Numbered from the stretch's first letter, positions 25,890 through 36,196 are shown. The stretch: DNA of 64,000 bases from Syngnathus acus (GCF_901709675.1 NC_051093.1:126001-190000); one strand, 5' to 3'. The notes: a model not told the origin generated them from the letters alone. A program made the numbers and translations.

Positions 25890-27039
25890 CCCTAAGTGGA
25901 ACAGCAACAAGCCAAACAACGTCATATGGCAGCATCGCTTGGAAAATGAGCACCAAAGATGATCTCCATTTGTTTGGAGTGTCGCCAACGCAAAATGAGC
26001 ACTTCTGCTCAACATTTGAACGTGACGTTACGCATGCTTTATGGCTCGCGTGCCACTTTGCCACCGCTCACCCGGCGTCCACCATTTTCGGATAGAGATA
26101 GATAGAGATGGCTTTCTCAAATCGGCCCACCCGCCAATTATTTCTACATGTCCGGGACGGAGACGGACGCGTGGCACTCAATTGTTGAGTGTCAGCGGGC
26201 TCTCGCGTCTTATTCTGCCCGAGCTCCCCTGCGACCAACAAAAGGGATTCACGTTGAGTTTTACATTTCCATTTAGCGGAGGCAAGCTGGCACGGGGCTT
26301 CATTTCGATGGATGACAGCCCCCATGCGCACACAAGGGAGGCAGCATCGAGCTGAAAGTGCTCGCCATTTTACAGCTATAAGGTGCCCAAGAAAGGCCTG
26401 GTCTCTTAGTGGTATCCAGACACGCACAGAAATTAAGTAGTAGCATCTGTGTGAAGAAAACTGGATGAAAACAAACACATTGGATTTTTTGTAACAAGAG
26501 GTTACAAATTTTCATAATATTTCATAAATATCTATCTTTGGCCTATGCCTTACATTACTATTTAAAAAAAAAAAAAAGGGGGGGGGCTCAGCTGCTCTTT
26601 TAAAGTGAGAGTTAGGGTTAGTTTTTACAGTTCATGGTAATTTGTTATAAGTTTTTATAATACATTTTGTGAGTGACTGTGCAGTATATAAATGAATGAA
26701 TGTCGAAAGCTGAAATGATTTTGTGAGTAATGAGTCTTAAAATGTTACTTGTTATCATCAGGACGATGGCAATGACGTGTGATTTGATTGTAGAGCCGAA
26801 CAAATCGGAAGTACAAAGAGTGACTCCGGGGGGCTCCCCGGACAAGTGCGTGTGCGTGCATTTTGACACGCACGAACACATACGCACACACACACGTACA
26901 AAAACACACGTAGCTCCACAATATCCCTATGCGTAGGTGCAGGTAATGAGCGGGCATGTCTCCAGCTGAGAGGCCATTCGAATGACCTGCGCAAGCGATA
27001 ATGTAATGCGGTGCGTGTGCAGACGTGTGCTCTGTGCGC

Positions 27040-27040
<1 letters not shown>
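25890..27040. other. Intronic DNA without recognised elements
   Basis: Includes an A/G homopolymer stretch (26561-26586) and ACAC-rich sequence at 26879-26900. Open frames here lack recognisable similarity. Confidence 0.4.
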
Positions 27041-27093
<53 letters not shown>

Positions 27094-27152
27094 AGTGCGT
27101 GTGTGTGTGTGTGTATGTGTGTGTGTGTGTGCGTGCGTGTGTGCGTGTGTGT
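27041..27152. repeat. (GT)n microsatellite, imperfect
   Basis: GT run of about 110 bp interrupted by GGAGTGC, GTATGT and GCGTGC. Confidence 0.95.
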
Positions 27153-28187
27153 TTGTGGGGGTGTGCATGTTTTCTTGCACAGGTCACCCCTGTGTATCTA
27201 TTGATGTCCAAGTGTTTTTTTGTAGCCCCACACCGCTCTCGCTGCTCTGGTGAAATGACGGGGCGAGACGCCGTTGACTTGGCGAGGCACAGCATGAGTT
27301 CCCGAGCTGCCTAATCCGCCTGACTCATCCACAACGCTAAAGCCGCCACTTTGCAGCGCTGGTGTCGGAACCAACGCAGCTAGTGTTAACCGCTCTGTGC
27401 CTTTGGACCCATCCATCCATCCATCCATCCATCCATCCATCCATCCATCCATCCATCTGTTTTCTGTACCGCTTGTCCCCACGGGGGTCGCAGGTGTGCT
27501 GGAGCCTATCCCAGCAGTCATTGGGCAGTAGGCGGGGGACACCCTGAACCGGTTGCCAGCAAATCGTAGGGCACACTGAGACGAACAACCATTCGCACTC
27601 GCACTCACACCTAGGGGCAATTTGGAGTGCTCAATCGGTCTACCGTGCATTGTTTTTGGGGTGTGAGAGGAAACCGGAGGACCCAGAGAAAACCCACGCA
27701 GGCACGGGGAGAACTTGCAAACTCCACACAGGAAAAGCCGGAAGGGTGGAATGGAACCCGCACTCTCCGAACTGTGAGGCGGACGTGCTAACCAGAGATG
27801 GGACCAAGTCACACATGTGCAAGTCTCAAGTAAGTCTCAAGTCTTAACCTTCAAGTCTCAAGTAAGTCCCAAGTCATTTTTTTCTTGGGCAAGTCAAGTC
27901 AAGTCCTTAAATAGGTCAAGTCAAGTCCAAGTCAAGTCTTAAATAGGTCAAGTCCAAGTCAAGTTAACTAGTTTTTATTCATTAACTTGCTCCATATTAA
28001 GTCATATTTACTTAATTCAGTTTCATCATCATATTCATTGCATTAAAGCTATATATACACACACCTATAGAGGCTTTGCAGCTGACGTCATCAAGCTACC
28101 CACATTAGCTTGGCGGCCATCTTGGCGGTCAACTTTTCAGTGCCGGTTAACGACTCACACACGCTTTCTTGTTATATGAGCTTAAAA

Positions 28188-28365
28188 ATGCCGGATACCT
28201 GCTGTGCTGTTGGATGTAGCAATAGACGAGGCGATAAACCAAATCTTAGCTTCTATAGATTTCCGGCGAACATGAAAAAACGTGATAAATGGATCGCGGA
28301 TATTCGTCGTGAACGACGGAAACCTACGATTTACACAAGGATATGCAATGAGGACTTCATATCAG
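28188..28365 (+). pseudogene. THAP-domain exon of the ISL2EU transposon
   Basis: MPDTCCAVGCSNRRGD... gives the N-terminal THAP zinc-finger signature (CCAVGCSNR, FYRFPAN, RDKWIADIRR, ICNEDF). THAP fingers bind DNA and in transposases recognise the element ends. The exon ends with a good donor, CAG|GTATGT at 28365/28366, so the downstream exons were spliced but are deleted here. The expected last zinc ligand (His in IC.EHF) is Asp in this copy. An upstream in-frame ATG (at about 28110) gives a longer but unlikely start. Confidence 0.75.
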
Positions 28366-28932
28366 GTATGTAAACAAACTATTCACCCCTGATTTGTTTC
28401 ACAAAATGTGAAATAATACAATATGGGATGATACAAATATGATTGTTGAAAATGCTGGGTGCATTTTTAGAAAGGCAGCAAGAGCAGCAAGGCAGGGAAT
28501 GGGATGATTTCTTCAGTTCACCCCCCCGTTTTTATTTTGTGTTTATTTTTTCATGATGCTTCATCTGATTGGCTTGAAAACGTTATCAATGTAAATATTG
28601 AACTTCATATTGGAATTGAACAATTAATTCTCGAGTGAATGCATTAGGAAATTTCCCCAAAAATTATTATGAACCTTGTGAAACAATTTTTTTTTAATGT
28701 AGCATTTTTTAACAAGAGGGTTTTTGTTACTTCATTTGGCACAAGGTAAAATCTACATTGGTAAAGTTTTCAAGCCATTGGCACAAGGTTAAAAATTGTA
28801 TTGGTTAAGTTTTCAAGCCAATCAGATGTGGCATCATGCAAAAATAAACAAAAAATAAAAATGGTAGCAACTTGAACAGACAGGTACAGTATCTGAATGA
28901 TTTCACTCTATTCAGTTTTTTAATATGTCAAG

Positions 28933-29151
28933 TTATGAAATGCCATTACAAAACAAATCGACGAGGTAATTATAAATATCTGGATATGAGCGTTCAGGCA
29001 GGTCGGCTGTTGCAAAATGCTCGGGCGATTTTAGCATGCTTCTCGGTAAAAGGTACGGATCCGTTGTGCCAACAAGGTTCAACTTCTCTCTGTAACGTTT
29101 CTTGGAGTCTTCATCCAAATGCCTAACTTCGTTGGATAGCAAATCAGCCAT
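28933..29151 (-). pseudogene. N-terminal part of an ISL2EU YqaJ-type protein
   Basis: MADLLSNEVRHLDEDSKKRY, then DPYLLPRS and ERSYPDIYNYLV. This arrangement occurs at the start of fish and cnidarian proteins that carry a YqaJ-like recombinase/exonuclease domain and are linked to ISL2EU elements (recalled family knowledge). Only the first ~70 residues remain; the nuclease domain is absent. The gene starts close to the right inverted end and points inward, opposite to the THAP gene. Confidence 0.6.
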
Positions 29152-29317
29152 AATTCGTTAGAAATCGGTGAAAACGTAGCGCAGAAATCAGACAATCCAT
29201 ACAAACACGTAGGAACGAGCCGACGAGTTGACCGCCAAGATGGCGGCATAACACAAAATCACATGATAAAACCACGTGACTGCAAAGCCTCTATTTAGAT
29301 AAATGAAAAGCACTTAC

Positions 29318-29481
29318 TTGGCAGAATGGCTCTTCAGATGACGGACAAAGTTTGAAGTTGTCGTCTGGCTGTCCGAAATGTTTTTGTTGCATATCTCGCA
29401 CTGTGCTGTCCGTCTTTTGCCGTCATAAAAGTAATTGCGATAGACGAAGGTGTCGACTCGCGGTACCGCTACCGCTGACAT
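29318..29481 (-). pseudogene. BED-finger exon of the host hAT transposase
   Basis: From ATG at 29481: MSAVAVPRVDTFVYRNYFYD followed by CEICNKNISDSQTTTSNFVRH and LKSH, a C-x2-C ... H-x3-H BED zinc finger. It ends at a consensus donor, CCAA|GTAAGT. Downstream exons (RNaseH-fold core) are not found, and the region after it is occupied by the ISL2EU element. Confidence 0.7.
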
Positions 29482-29862
29482 GTTTGCGCGTGTCTGATAT
29501 AAAGGGGCGTGATTCTCTAATAAACACGTTCGGTAGGTAGAGAGGGCACGACTGATTGATTGACAGGGTAGTGATCCAATCATGATAACGCCATTCTCAG
29601 CCTGCGCTCCTACCGTGTTATCGATATTATTTTTTTAAATGTATTATTAATTTTATATTCAAACTGAAAACATAAACTAAATAACACTGAAGTCATTCAA
29701 GTCATCGTGTCTCAAGTCAAGTCAAGTCCCGAGTCTTTTTCATTTTTTGTCAAGTCAAGTCACAAGTCATCAAAACAGCGACTCGAGTCGACTCGAGTCC
29801 AAGTCACAGTGACTCGAGTCCCCATCTCTGGTGCTAACCAATGCTCCGCCTTTGGGCAAAAA

Positions 29863-30752
29863 ATGCAAATCCCCATTTACAAAATGTATGCTTGTTTGTC
29901 GATCCCAGTTAACCGAAAAAATAGACATCAAGTAAACAATTTATGAGTATACTACTCTAATGAAAGTCAGCTAGCTAGGTGCTAAATTAGGATCCGAAAT
30001 GCGACAGAGCGACCAGGGGAATTAGCATAGACATTCGGGCGTAAACCTTTGAACAACTGCTACTTTCAAACACGCAAAGTGGCAACACACACCTATTTGC
30101 GCAGTGAATAACGCCGCCCAAAAACGTCCACAAAGAGGTCCATTTGAATTTGTGAACGGCTGACGGCCAACATATGAGAAACAAAATGAAACGTGGATGT
30201 GCCTGCATTCGGTACCCTAAAAAGCCACCCATAGCTCCGCAATGTCATGTAGCGGCAGTGGTAACAATGAGCTGCAGTGTTTCAGGGAAACACCGCAGCC
30301 ATCAATAGTTCCCGAGGGTCTCATATGACAAAAAGTGAACATCTGTGACACTGAGTGGGAGATAGCCCGTCCTTTAAAGAATTTGCAATTAAAGATTTTT
30401 GGTTTTCATTGGAAGAAATCTAGAGGCGAGTAAGAACGTGAGACGAAATAGACATCAAGGAGTAGATGAAGTAAGGGGCTGTGAAAAAGACACAAGGCGA
30501 CTGAATGGGAAAGTAGGGAAGCAACAGAAAGACCCAAAGCCAGATGGATGACAATGACAAAGCAGCAACGCGTACCCAAGGAGGCCGCATCAAAGCTGGC
30601 TTTGAAGGTCGCATGCACTTTGTTATGATGACAAGCTCTTTTTTCCTTGCCGCCTTTAAAGCGGACAGGAAGCAGGCCAGCACTCCTTCCACAAAAAGTC
30701 GTCACATCACAGCTGCAAGACAACATTTAGAACAAAGCTCGTGCGTGGTGTA
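29863..30752. other. Intronic DNA without recognised elements
   Basis: No protein-like frame or repeat ends seen. Confidence 0.4.
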
Positions 30753-31005
30753 CAGTAATCCCTCGTTTATCGCAGATAATTGGTTCCAAGACCACCAGCG
30801 ATCGGTGAAAATCCGCGGTGTAGAGAAACTATAGTGTTACAATATCCATAAAATACTTTTATGAACCTTTATTGTATTTTTAAACACTGTATTGTACTTT
30901 GAAATGTTTTTTAGTATTTTAAACACTTTTTTAAAGTCAAACTGATTTTAATAAACATTATTTATTTAAATAAGAAAATAAATAAGAATAATTATACTGT
31001 TACAA

Positions 31006-31448
31006 GGGCGGCTCGGTGACGCACTGCAAGTCCACCTCACAGTTAGGAGGGTGCCGGTTCGATTCCACCTCTGACCCTCCCTGTGTGGAGTTTGCATGCT
31101 CTCCCCGTGCCCGCATGGGTTTTCTCTGGACACTCTGGTTTCTTCCACATCCCAAAAACATGCTTAGTAGGCCAATTGAGCACTCCAAATTGCCCCTAGG
31201 TGTGAGTGCGAGTGCGGATGGTTGTTCGTCTCTGTGTGCCCTGCGATCGGCTGGCAACCGGTTCAGGGTATCCCCCGCCTATTGCCCGATGACTGCTGGG
31301 ATAAGCTCCAGCACACCTGTGATCCCCGTGGGGACAAGTGGTATAGAGATGGATGGATGGATGGATGGATGGATGGATGGATGGATGGATGGATGGATGG
31401 ATGGATGGATGGATGGATGGATGGATGGATGGATGGATGGATGGATGG
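31006..31448 (+). mobile_element. tRNA-derived SINE with (GATG)n tail
   Basis: Begins GGGCGGCTCGGTGACGCACTG with a weakened box A and a box B GGTTCGATTCC (31056-31066). The body has CCCTGTGTGGAGTTTGCATG, CCCCTAGGTGTGAGTGCGAG and GGGATAAGCTCCAGCACACC, and it ends in GGTATAGAGATGG leading into about 25 GATG units (31348-31448). Same family as the split copy at 27409-29862. Confidence 0.85.
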
Positions 31449-31640
31449 TGTAGAAACTGAATGTCCTCTCAGTTTATATCCTTTAGGTTGAAGCTTTAAT
31501 AACTTTCATGAACAGTTACAGGTAGTATAATATTGACTCCTCACTTAGCCTGTACAGCAACAACTCTGACTCTCTCTGTTCAACCCGATCCGACTTCCTC
31601 AGTCTCTTAAAGGGGTAGCGTCTAATTATCACAACACTAC

Positions 31641-31768
31641 GGATGGATGGATGGATGGATGGATGGATGGATGGATGGATGGATGGATGGATGGATGGAT
31701 GGATGGATGGATGGATGGATGGATGGATGGATGGATGGATGGATGGATGGATGGATGGATGGATGGAT
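31641..31768. repeat. (GGAT)n microsatellite, 32 units
   Basis: Uninterrupted GGAT repeat of 128 bp, 190 bp from the similar SINE tail array. It may be the tail of another, now lost, SINE copy or a replication-slippage relocation. Confidence 0.95.
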
Positions 31769-31770
31769 TA

Positions 31771-33010
31771 ACCTTTTTTGAAGTGTAAACGTGTCTGGCT
31801 CCTCTCTGCTCTTGCGTGCTGCAACACCTTTTTGAATTGTCTGTATTATGTGTACTATGTGTCCACTCTGCATCCATTGCAGCCTGGTCATGCTAGAAGA
31901 GGGATCCTCCCATCTGTGGTCTCTTCTCAAGGTTTCTCATTTCCCCTAGTAGGAGTTTTGAGCTTTTCCTTGCCCACCTGGGTGTTTAAGATCAGGGGAT
32001 GTTTGAGAATATTTGTCAATTTTCGCACATGTCCTGAGTGTTGTTAGTCACCTAAATGTTCAACAGAGGCTGAGATGTACCGAAGTCAAATGCCTTGTTT
32101 GGCATGCTCAAACATGGCCAATAAAAGTTCTTGAATCTTGACTGACGCGCCCCCGCGGCCCAGAACGAGCGCATCCGCACAAGACTTTTATAATTTTATT
32201 TTTATACACTCTATTGTACTTGGAAATACGTCATTGTATCTTAAACACTTTTAAAGTGTAAAGGTGTCACGGCTCCGCTCTGCTCTTGCCGCGCTGACCG
32301 GCTAACGTGCCCCTGCAGCCCAGCGCGAGGGCATCCGCACAAGACATTTATAATTTTATTTTTAAACACTTTATTGTAATTTTAAACATTTAAACATTTT
32401 AAAGTGTAAACGTGTCACGGCTCCGCTCTTGCCGTGCTGACCGACTGACACGCCGCCGCAGGCCAGCGCGAGGGCAACCCGCACATTTCTCAGAGGCACG
32501 CGCCATTTGTGCTCATTGCCGGCCGCTGTCCCAAATCCTGGGCGACAGTGCTTTTTTCCTACATGTGCGGTTTCCGCTCACCCGGCGCTTGTCCTCAGTG
32601 TACGCCCCGCGTTATCAGCTATCACTGTTTCTGCCCGGCGGTGCATTTTTCCTTCGTGCGTGGCTGTGTCACGTCTCCACTCTCGCCTTGCCGGCCGCTA
32701 GACCTCTGAGGCACTCATCGCCAATACGGAACTGCTCATTGTCAGTCTGAACAGTTTTGTCTGTTTGGACATGCATGCCTGCCACTTGATTCTCGTTTGC
32801 CTGACCCTCTGTGTTATGAGATGGCCGCACCACGCAAGCTCGCTGACCGGCACGTCATTTTAAAGTGGAAACGTGCAACGGCTCTGCTCTGCTCTTGTCG
32901 TGCTGACTGGCTGACGCGCCCCCGCAGCCCAGCACGAGGGCATATGCACAAGACTTTTATAATTTTATTTTTAAACACTTTATTATACTTTTAAACTCTT
33001 TATTGTATCT
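31771..33010. repeat. Diverged tandem units of ~150-180 bp
   Basis: Four occurrences of GAAGTGTAAACGTGTCNNGGCTC, GCTCTTGCCGTGCTGAC, CGCCCCCGCAGCCCAGC..GAGGGCATNNGCACAAGAC and TTATAATTTTATTTTTAAACACTTTATTGTA. They lie at about 31771 (split by the retroposon 31820-32139), 32250, 32398 and 32856. The third is followed by unrelated sequence 32500-32855 before the fourth. Confidence 0.75.
31820..32139 (+). mobile_element. Retroposon insertion with L2-like 3' tail
   Basis: Inserted exactly between GCTCTTGCGTGCTG and ACTGACGCGCCC, which are contiguous in the other tandem units. It contains GAAGAGGGATCCTCCCATCTG and CTAGTAGGAGTTTTGAGCTTTTCC, a segment common in fish transcripts. It ends AATAAAAGTTCTTGAATCTTG, a TTGAATC-type end like that of the L2 copy at 55334. 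No coding sequence. Confidence 0.65.
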
Positions 33011-33117
33011 TTAAATACTTTTTAAATAGCTTTAAAAAGCTTGCTACGCCCTTCTGCTTCGATAACGCACGACTCGAGCTTGCTGACCAACTCGTCAACT
33101 TGCCGGTATATTCCAAA

Positions 33118-33191
33118 CCTCCTTGTTTCCCTTAACCTTCCCGAAATAAAGAGCCCATGTTGCATTTGGTTGTCCTGCCTCGTTTGTGACA
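33118..33191 (+). repeat. LTR-like 3' end
   Basis: CCCGAAATAAAGAGCCCATG, then TTGCATTTGGTTGTCCTGCC and GTTTGTGACA, closely resembles the last part of the solo LTR at 10756-11439 (AATAAAG, GCATTTGGTTGTCC, TTTGACA). The matching 5' TGTCAC end could be any of the TGTCACGG sites at 32267 or 32414, but no flanking duplication fits. Confidence 0.4.
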
Positions 33192-33489
33192 ACAAAACGA
33201 AGCGCAAATCAGAGATGTTGCTGATTCTGCTGACACAAACGAAGTGGAGGAGAGATTGAGATAAAGCCTGGTTAAAGCTGCTCTTACAGCTCTAAGCCAA
33301 TCATCGGCAAGGATACAGATCAACATGTTCCCATTGGTCTCCTCCCGGCCAATAGTGTGCTGTAAAGTCATATGGGCAGACAAAGCCCCGCGCTGCAAAT
33401 GACGCCGCGATGCATCAAATATATCTGCAATATTTGTTTTCATAAAAATCCGCGATGCACCGAGGACACGATAGGTGAACCGCGAAGTA

Positions 33490-34516
33490 TCCATCCATCC
33501 ATCCATCTTCTTCCGCTTATCCGGGGTCGGGTCGCGGGGGCAGCAGCTTCAGGAGGGACTCCCAGACTTCCCTCTCCCCAGCCACTTCATCTAGCTCATG
33601 CCGGGGGATCCCAAGGCGTTCCCAGGCCAGCTGAGAGACATAGTCTCTCCAGCGCGTCCTGGGTCGTCCCCGGGGTCTCCTACCGGTGGGACATGCCCGG
33701 AACACCTCCCCAGGGAGGCGTCCAGGAGGCATCCTGATGAGATGCCCGAGCCACCTCATCTGGCTCCTCTCAACGTGGAGGAGCAGCGACTCTACTCCGA
33801 GTCTCTCCCGGATGACCGAACTTCTCACCCTATCTCTAAGGGAGAGCCCGGACATCCTGCGGAGAAAACTCATTTCGGCCGCTTGTATCCGGGATCTCGT
33901 TCTTTCGGTCACGACCCATAGCTCGTGACCATAGGTGAGGGTAGGAGCGTAAATCGACCGGTAAATTGAGAGCTTTGCCTTTTGGCTCAGCTCTCTCTTT
34001 ACCACGACGGACCGGTACAGAGTCCGCATTACTGCCGACGCTGCACCGATCCGCCTGTCGATCTCGCGCTCCATCCTCCCCTCACTCGTGAACCAGACCC
34101 CAAGATACTTGAACTCCTCCACTTGGGGCAGGATCGCATCCCCGATCCGGAGAGGGCATTCCACCCTTTTCCGATCGAGGACCATGGACTCGAATTTGGA
34201 GGTGCCGACCCTCATCCCGACCGCTTCACACTCGGCTGCGAACCGCTCCAGTGAGAGCTGGAGATCACGGCCTGAAGAAGCCAACAGCACCACGTCGTCT
34301 GCAAAAAGCAGAGACGCGATGCTGAGGTCCCCAAACCGGACACCCTCAACGCCTCGGCTGCGCCTAGAAATTCTGTCCATAAAAATTATGAACAGAATCT
34401 GTGACAAAGGGCAGCCTTGGCGGAGTCCAACCCTCACTGGGAACGAATCCGACTTACTGCCGGAAATGCGGACCAAACTCTGGCATCGGTGATACAGGGA
34501 CCGAACCGCCCTTAAA
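33490..34516 (-). mobile_element. Rex3 (RTE-clade) LINE, 5'-truncated copy
   Basis: A 1027-bp minus-strand copy with the Rex3 3' terminal (GATG)n tail, read as TCCATCCATCC at 33490-33507, and a perfect 7-bp target duplication CGAAGTA (33483-33489 and 34517-34523). 5' truncation lies within the RT. The empty site recreates the mariner-type right end. It aligns with the older copy at 7827-8660 but retains the 3' end. Confidence 0.92.
33517..34400 (-). pseudogene. Rex3 reverse transcriptase C-terminal half
   Basis: Open frame with VGLRQGCPLSQILFIIFMDR, SIASLLFADDVVLLASSGRD (catalytic FADD), EEFKYLGVWFTSEGRM, AKLSIYRSIYAPTLTYGHEL, QMRWLGHLIRMPPGRLPGEV, RPRTRWRDYVSQLAWERLGI, and the terminal LPPRPDPG. 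The reading is intact from the truncation point to the natural stop at 33517, but the endonuclease and RT fingers are missing, so it cannot move itself. The open frame extends a little upstream (to 34590) through flanking DNA by chance. Confidence 0.9.
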
Positions 34517-34537
34517 CGAAGTAGCGAGAGATTATTG

Positions 34538-34899
34538 TACAACATTTGCCCTAAAATCTCATGTGCTTTAAGAATGAGCAAGACATACACAGGACAAGTT
34601 CTGCATATTTGGTGTCAGCGGGTCCACCGGATAAAGACGAAGGCTGCGCTTCAGTTGGTGCGCCGGCAAATACTTATTTGATCATCGTCATCAAGAAGGA
34701 TTATTTGTAGTACAAAGCAAATGTCTCTGACACAAAATCAATTGCGTCTCCTTGATGACAATTGCAGCTCTGATCTCTCGTCCATGCAAGCAAATGTGTC
34801 CATTGAAGAAGAAGAAAGAAATTTGCAACTTAGTCACAAAGATTGAACATGAGGTAGCCATACACGAGGGCGCAAGAGCAAGTCATGTAAAAATGAGTG
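34538..34899. other. Intronic DNA without recognised elements
   Basis: No repeat ends or protein-like frames seen. Confidence 0.4.
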
Positions 34900-35785
34900 G
34901 CTGAGTGTTAGCCAGCCAGCAGGCTAAAACAGAGAAAATTGAACTTCCTGCAGGTAGGTCAAATATTGATGCAACCGGATGTGGCAGCAGTCTGTTGTCT
35001 TCCGGGTCAGAGCACGCTGGCGTCAGATTTGTTGACTGCCGCTTCTGTCCCGGACCGTGTCCGTTACTTGTTTTTTGTTTTCCCGTTTTCAGTGCACCCG
35101 TCTCTTCTTTTATTTTTCTCGTGTTGTCTTCCATCCACCTCGCATCCCCGCAGCTCCGCTCTCACCTATCTGTTTCCTCTCCCTCGGACTACCAACTACG
35201 TTAGCCAGCTAGCAAACAGCCAACTGGCCAAAACCACCACCGGACCCTCCTGCCTCCCGACTCGGAGCCTGTGGCCGCCTGCTGTGGACTCGACGGCGGC
35301 TCTGGCCCGGCTCTCTGGCCTTCCGTCCGGCGTCCTCGGGGGACGGGCTCCGCTCCCTGCGGGCTCGCCAACCGTGGCTCTGCTGTGTGCCGCCGTGGTG
35401 CGTTGGGGCCCGCCGTTCGAGCGGGTGCAGTCGAGGTCGACCGGCATCACCGCCTGGTCCGCTGCTGCTTCCGCACGAGGCTGGGATCCTTCGCCGTCGC
35501 CGCTACATCTGACCGGTTTTTCCCCGATGGCTCACCCATCTCTTCTTTCTGGACTACCAACCCCCCGTCACCCCCACCTCCCGTACTGGCAACCTCAACA
35601 ACCTCCGCTCCCGCCCCTCCTGCTCCTCCATCCATCTCCTTTGCACTGCTGATCGATGTCCTGTTAACTATAACCTACTGTCTCCCCCCCCCCCTCCACT
35701 CTTTTTTTTATTCCATGTAAAGCGTCTTTGGGTTATTGAAAAGCGCTATATAAATTGAATGAATTATTATTATTATTAGAAGGCT
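34900..35785 (+). mobile_element. Retroposon with AAAGCGCTATATAA 3' end
   Basis: A GC- and CT-rich body (35130-35650) with long chance open frames in several phases leads to AGCGTCTTTGGGTTATTGAA, then AAGCGCTATATAAATTGAAT and a (ATT)n tail at 35762-35776. That 3' end is shared by many fish LINE/SINE families. The 5' border is uncertain; TTAGCCAGCCAGCAGGCTA at 34908 and TTAGCCAGCTAGCAAAC at 35201 are a local repeat. Confidence 0.5.
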
Positions 35786-36084
35786 CACAGCTTTACTGCT
35801 CCAACGACAGGATAACTAAATCCACCTTTGACTGGCCATCTCATAGCAATTGGAGAAAGTGTCACTACGGTACAAAAAGACAAGACAACAGTCGAAAGTG
35901 TGACGCCAGCGTCGCCACTGCGCTTTTGCGGCTGCAGCAAGAGTGCTTCTGCCTTCTGTGGCACTGTTTACCCTGCGCTGCCTCTTGTGCAGTGGCAAGC
36001 AAGCTCGGGGAAGGAGAAGAAGAAGAGAGGCAGCACCATTAATTAAAGGTGGCAATTTGTCTCAGCTCAGCCATCGCCTGCAGT

Positions 36085-36103
36085 CCCCCCCCCCCCCCCC
36101 CCC
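36085..36103. repeat. Poly(C) tract
   Basis: Nineteen consecutive C residues. Confidence 0.95.
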
Positions 36104-36196
36104 TTACAGCGTTGAGCTGCAACTTGACTGCTTCGCCTCTTATTAATGTGGCTTCTCTGCTCTGATAGCAAACTCCAGCCTGGTTGTCCTTGATCC

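Larger units (their letters stand above)
28069..29292. mobile_element. ISL2EU-type DNA transposon, internally deleted
   Basis: 1224 bp with perfect 13-bp inverted ends AGAGGCTTTGCAG and flanking AT duplications (28067-28068 and 29293-29294). A second inverted pair lies just inside: GGCGGCCATCTTGGCGGTCAAC against GTTGACCGCCAAGATGGCGG. The left side carries a THAP-finger exon (plus strand) and the right side the start of a YqaJ-associated protein (minus strand). As I recall, ISL2EU elements encode this pair of convergent proteins. The centre of both genes is missing, so the copy is non-autonomous. Confidence 0.7.
27793..29830 (-). mobile_element. hAT transposon with AGAGATGGGACCAAGTC ends
   Basis: 2038 bp. 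Ends are CAGAGATGGGACCAAGTCAC and, inverted, CAGAGATGGGGACTCGAGTC. Flanked by perfect 8-bp GTGCTAAC duplications. Subterminal clusters of CAAGTCTCAAGTAAGTC and CAAGTCAAGTC lie at both sides (27824-27965 and 29708-29770), presumably transposase binding repeats. One BED-finger exon remains on the minus strand, and an ISL2EU element sits in its middle. Confidence 0.88.
27409..29862 (-). mobile_element. tRNA-derived SINE (GGCGG type) split by a hAT insertion
   Basis: Minus-strand SINE whose 3' tail is the (GATG)n array read as (CATC)n at 27409-27457. The body includes TGGGATAGGCTCCAGCACACC, CCCCTAGGTGTGAGTGCGAG, CGTGCCTGCGTGGGTTTTCT and CCTGTGTGGAGTTTGC, and the head reads CGGTTCCATTCC-like box B sequence near 27757. 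It is interrupted after GTGCTAAC at 27785-27792 by a 2-kb hAT element and resumes at 29831 with the duplicated GTGCTAAC and the box A-side sequence. It is the same family as the SINE at 31006-31448. Confidence 0.85.
30753..34537. mobile_element. TA-flanked mariner-type element carrying several insertions
   Basis: Left end CAGTAATCCCTCGTTTATCG (30753) and right end CGAGAGATTATTG (34525-34537) are imperfect inverted repeats bounded by TA. The phrase AGGTGAACCGCGAAGTA near the right end is the partner of CGGTGAAAATCCGCGGTGTA near the left. Insertions inside: a SINE (31006-31448), a GATG array, an L2-tailed retroposon (31820-32139) and Rex3 (33490-34516). No transposase frame is seen; the body is made of AT-rich tandem units. 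Confidence 0.7.

Noticed and set aside
26561-26586. A-run followed by G-run as a possible LINE tail
   Set aside because: No retroelement sequence on either side.
31348-31768. Regularly repeated arrays that might suggest CRISPR-like structure
   Set aside because: They are tetranucleotide microsatellites with no unique spacers, in a eukaryotic genome.
34939-35652. 237-codon open frame on the plus strand
   Set aside because: Several overlapping phases are open because the segment is CT/GC-rich. No domain is seen, and the sequence ends in a typical retroposon 3' tail.
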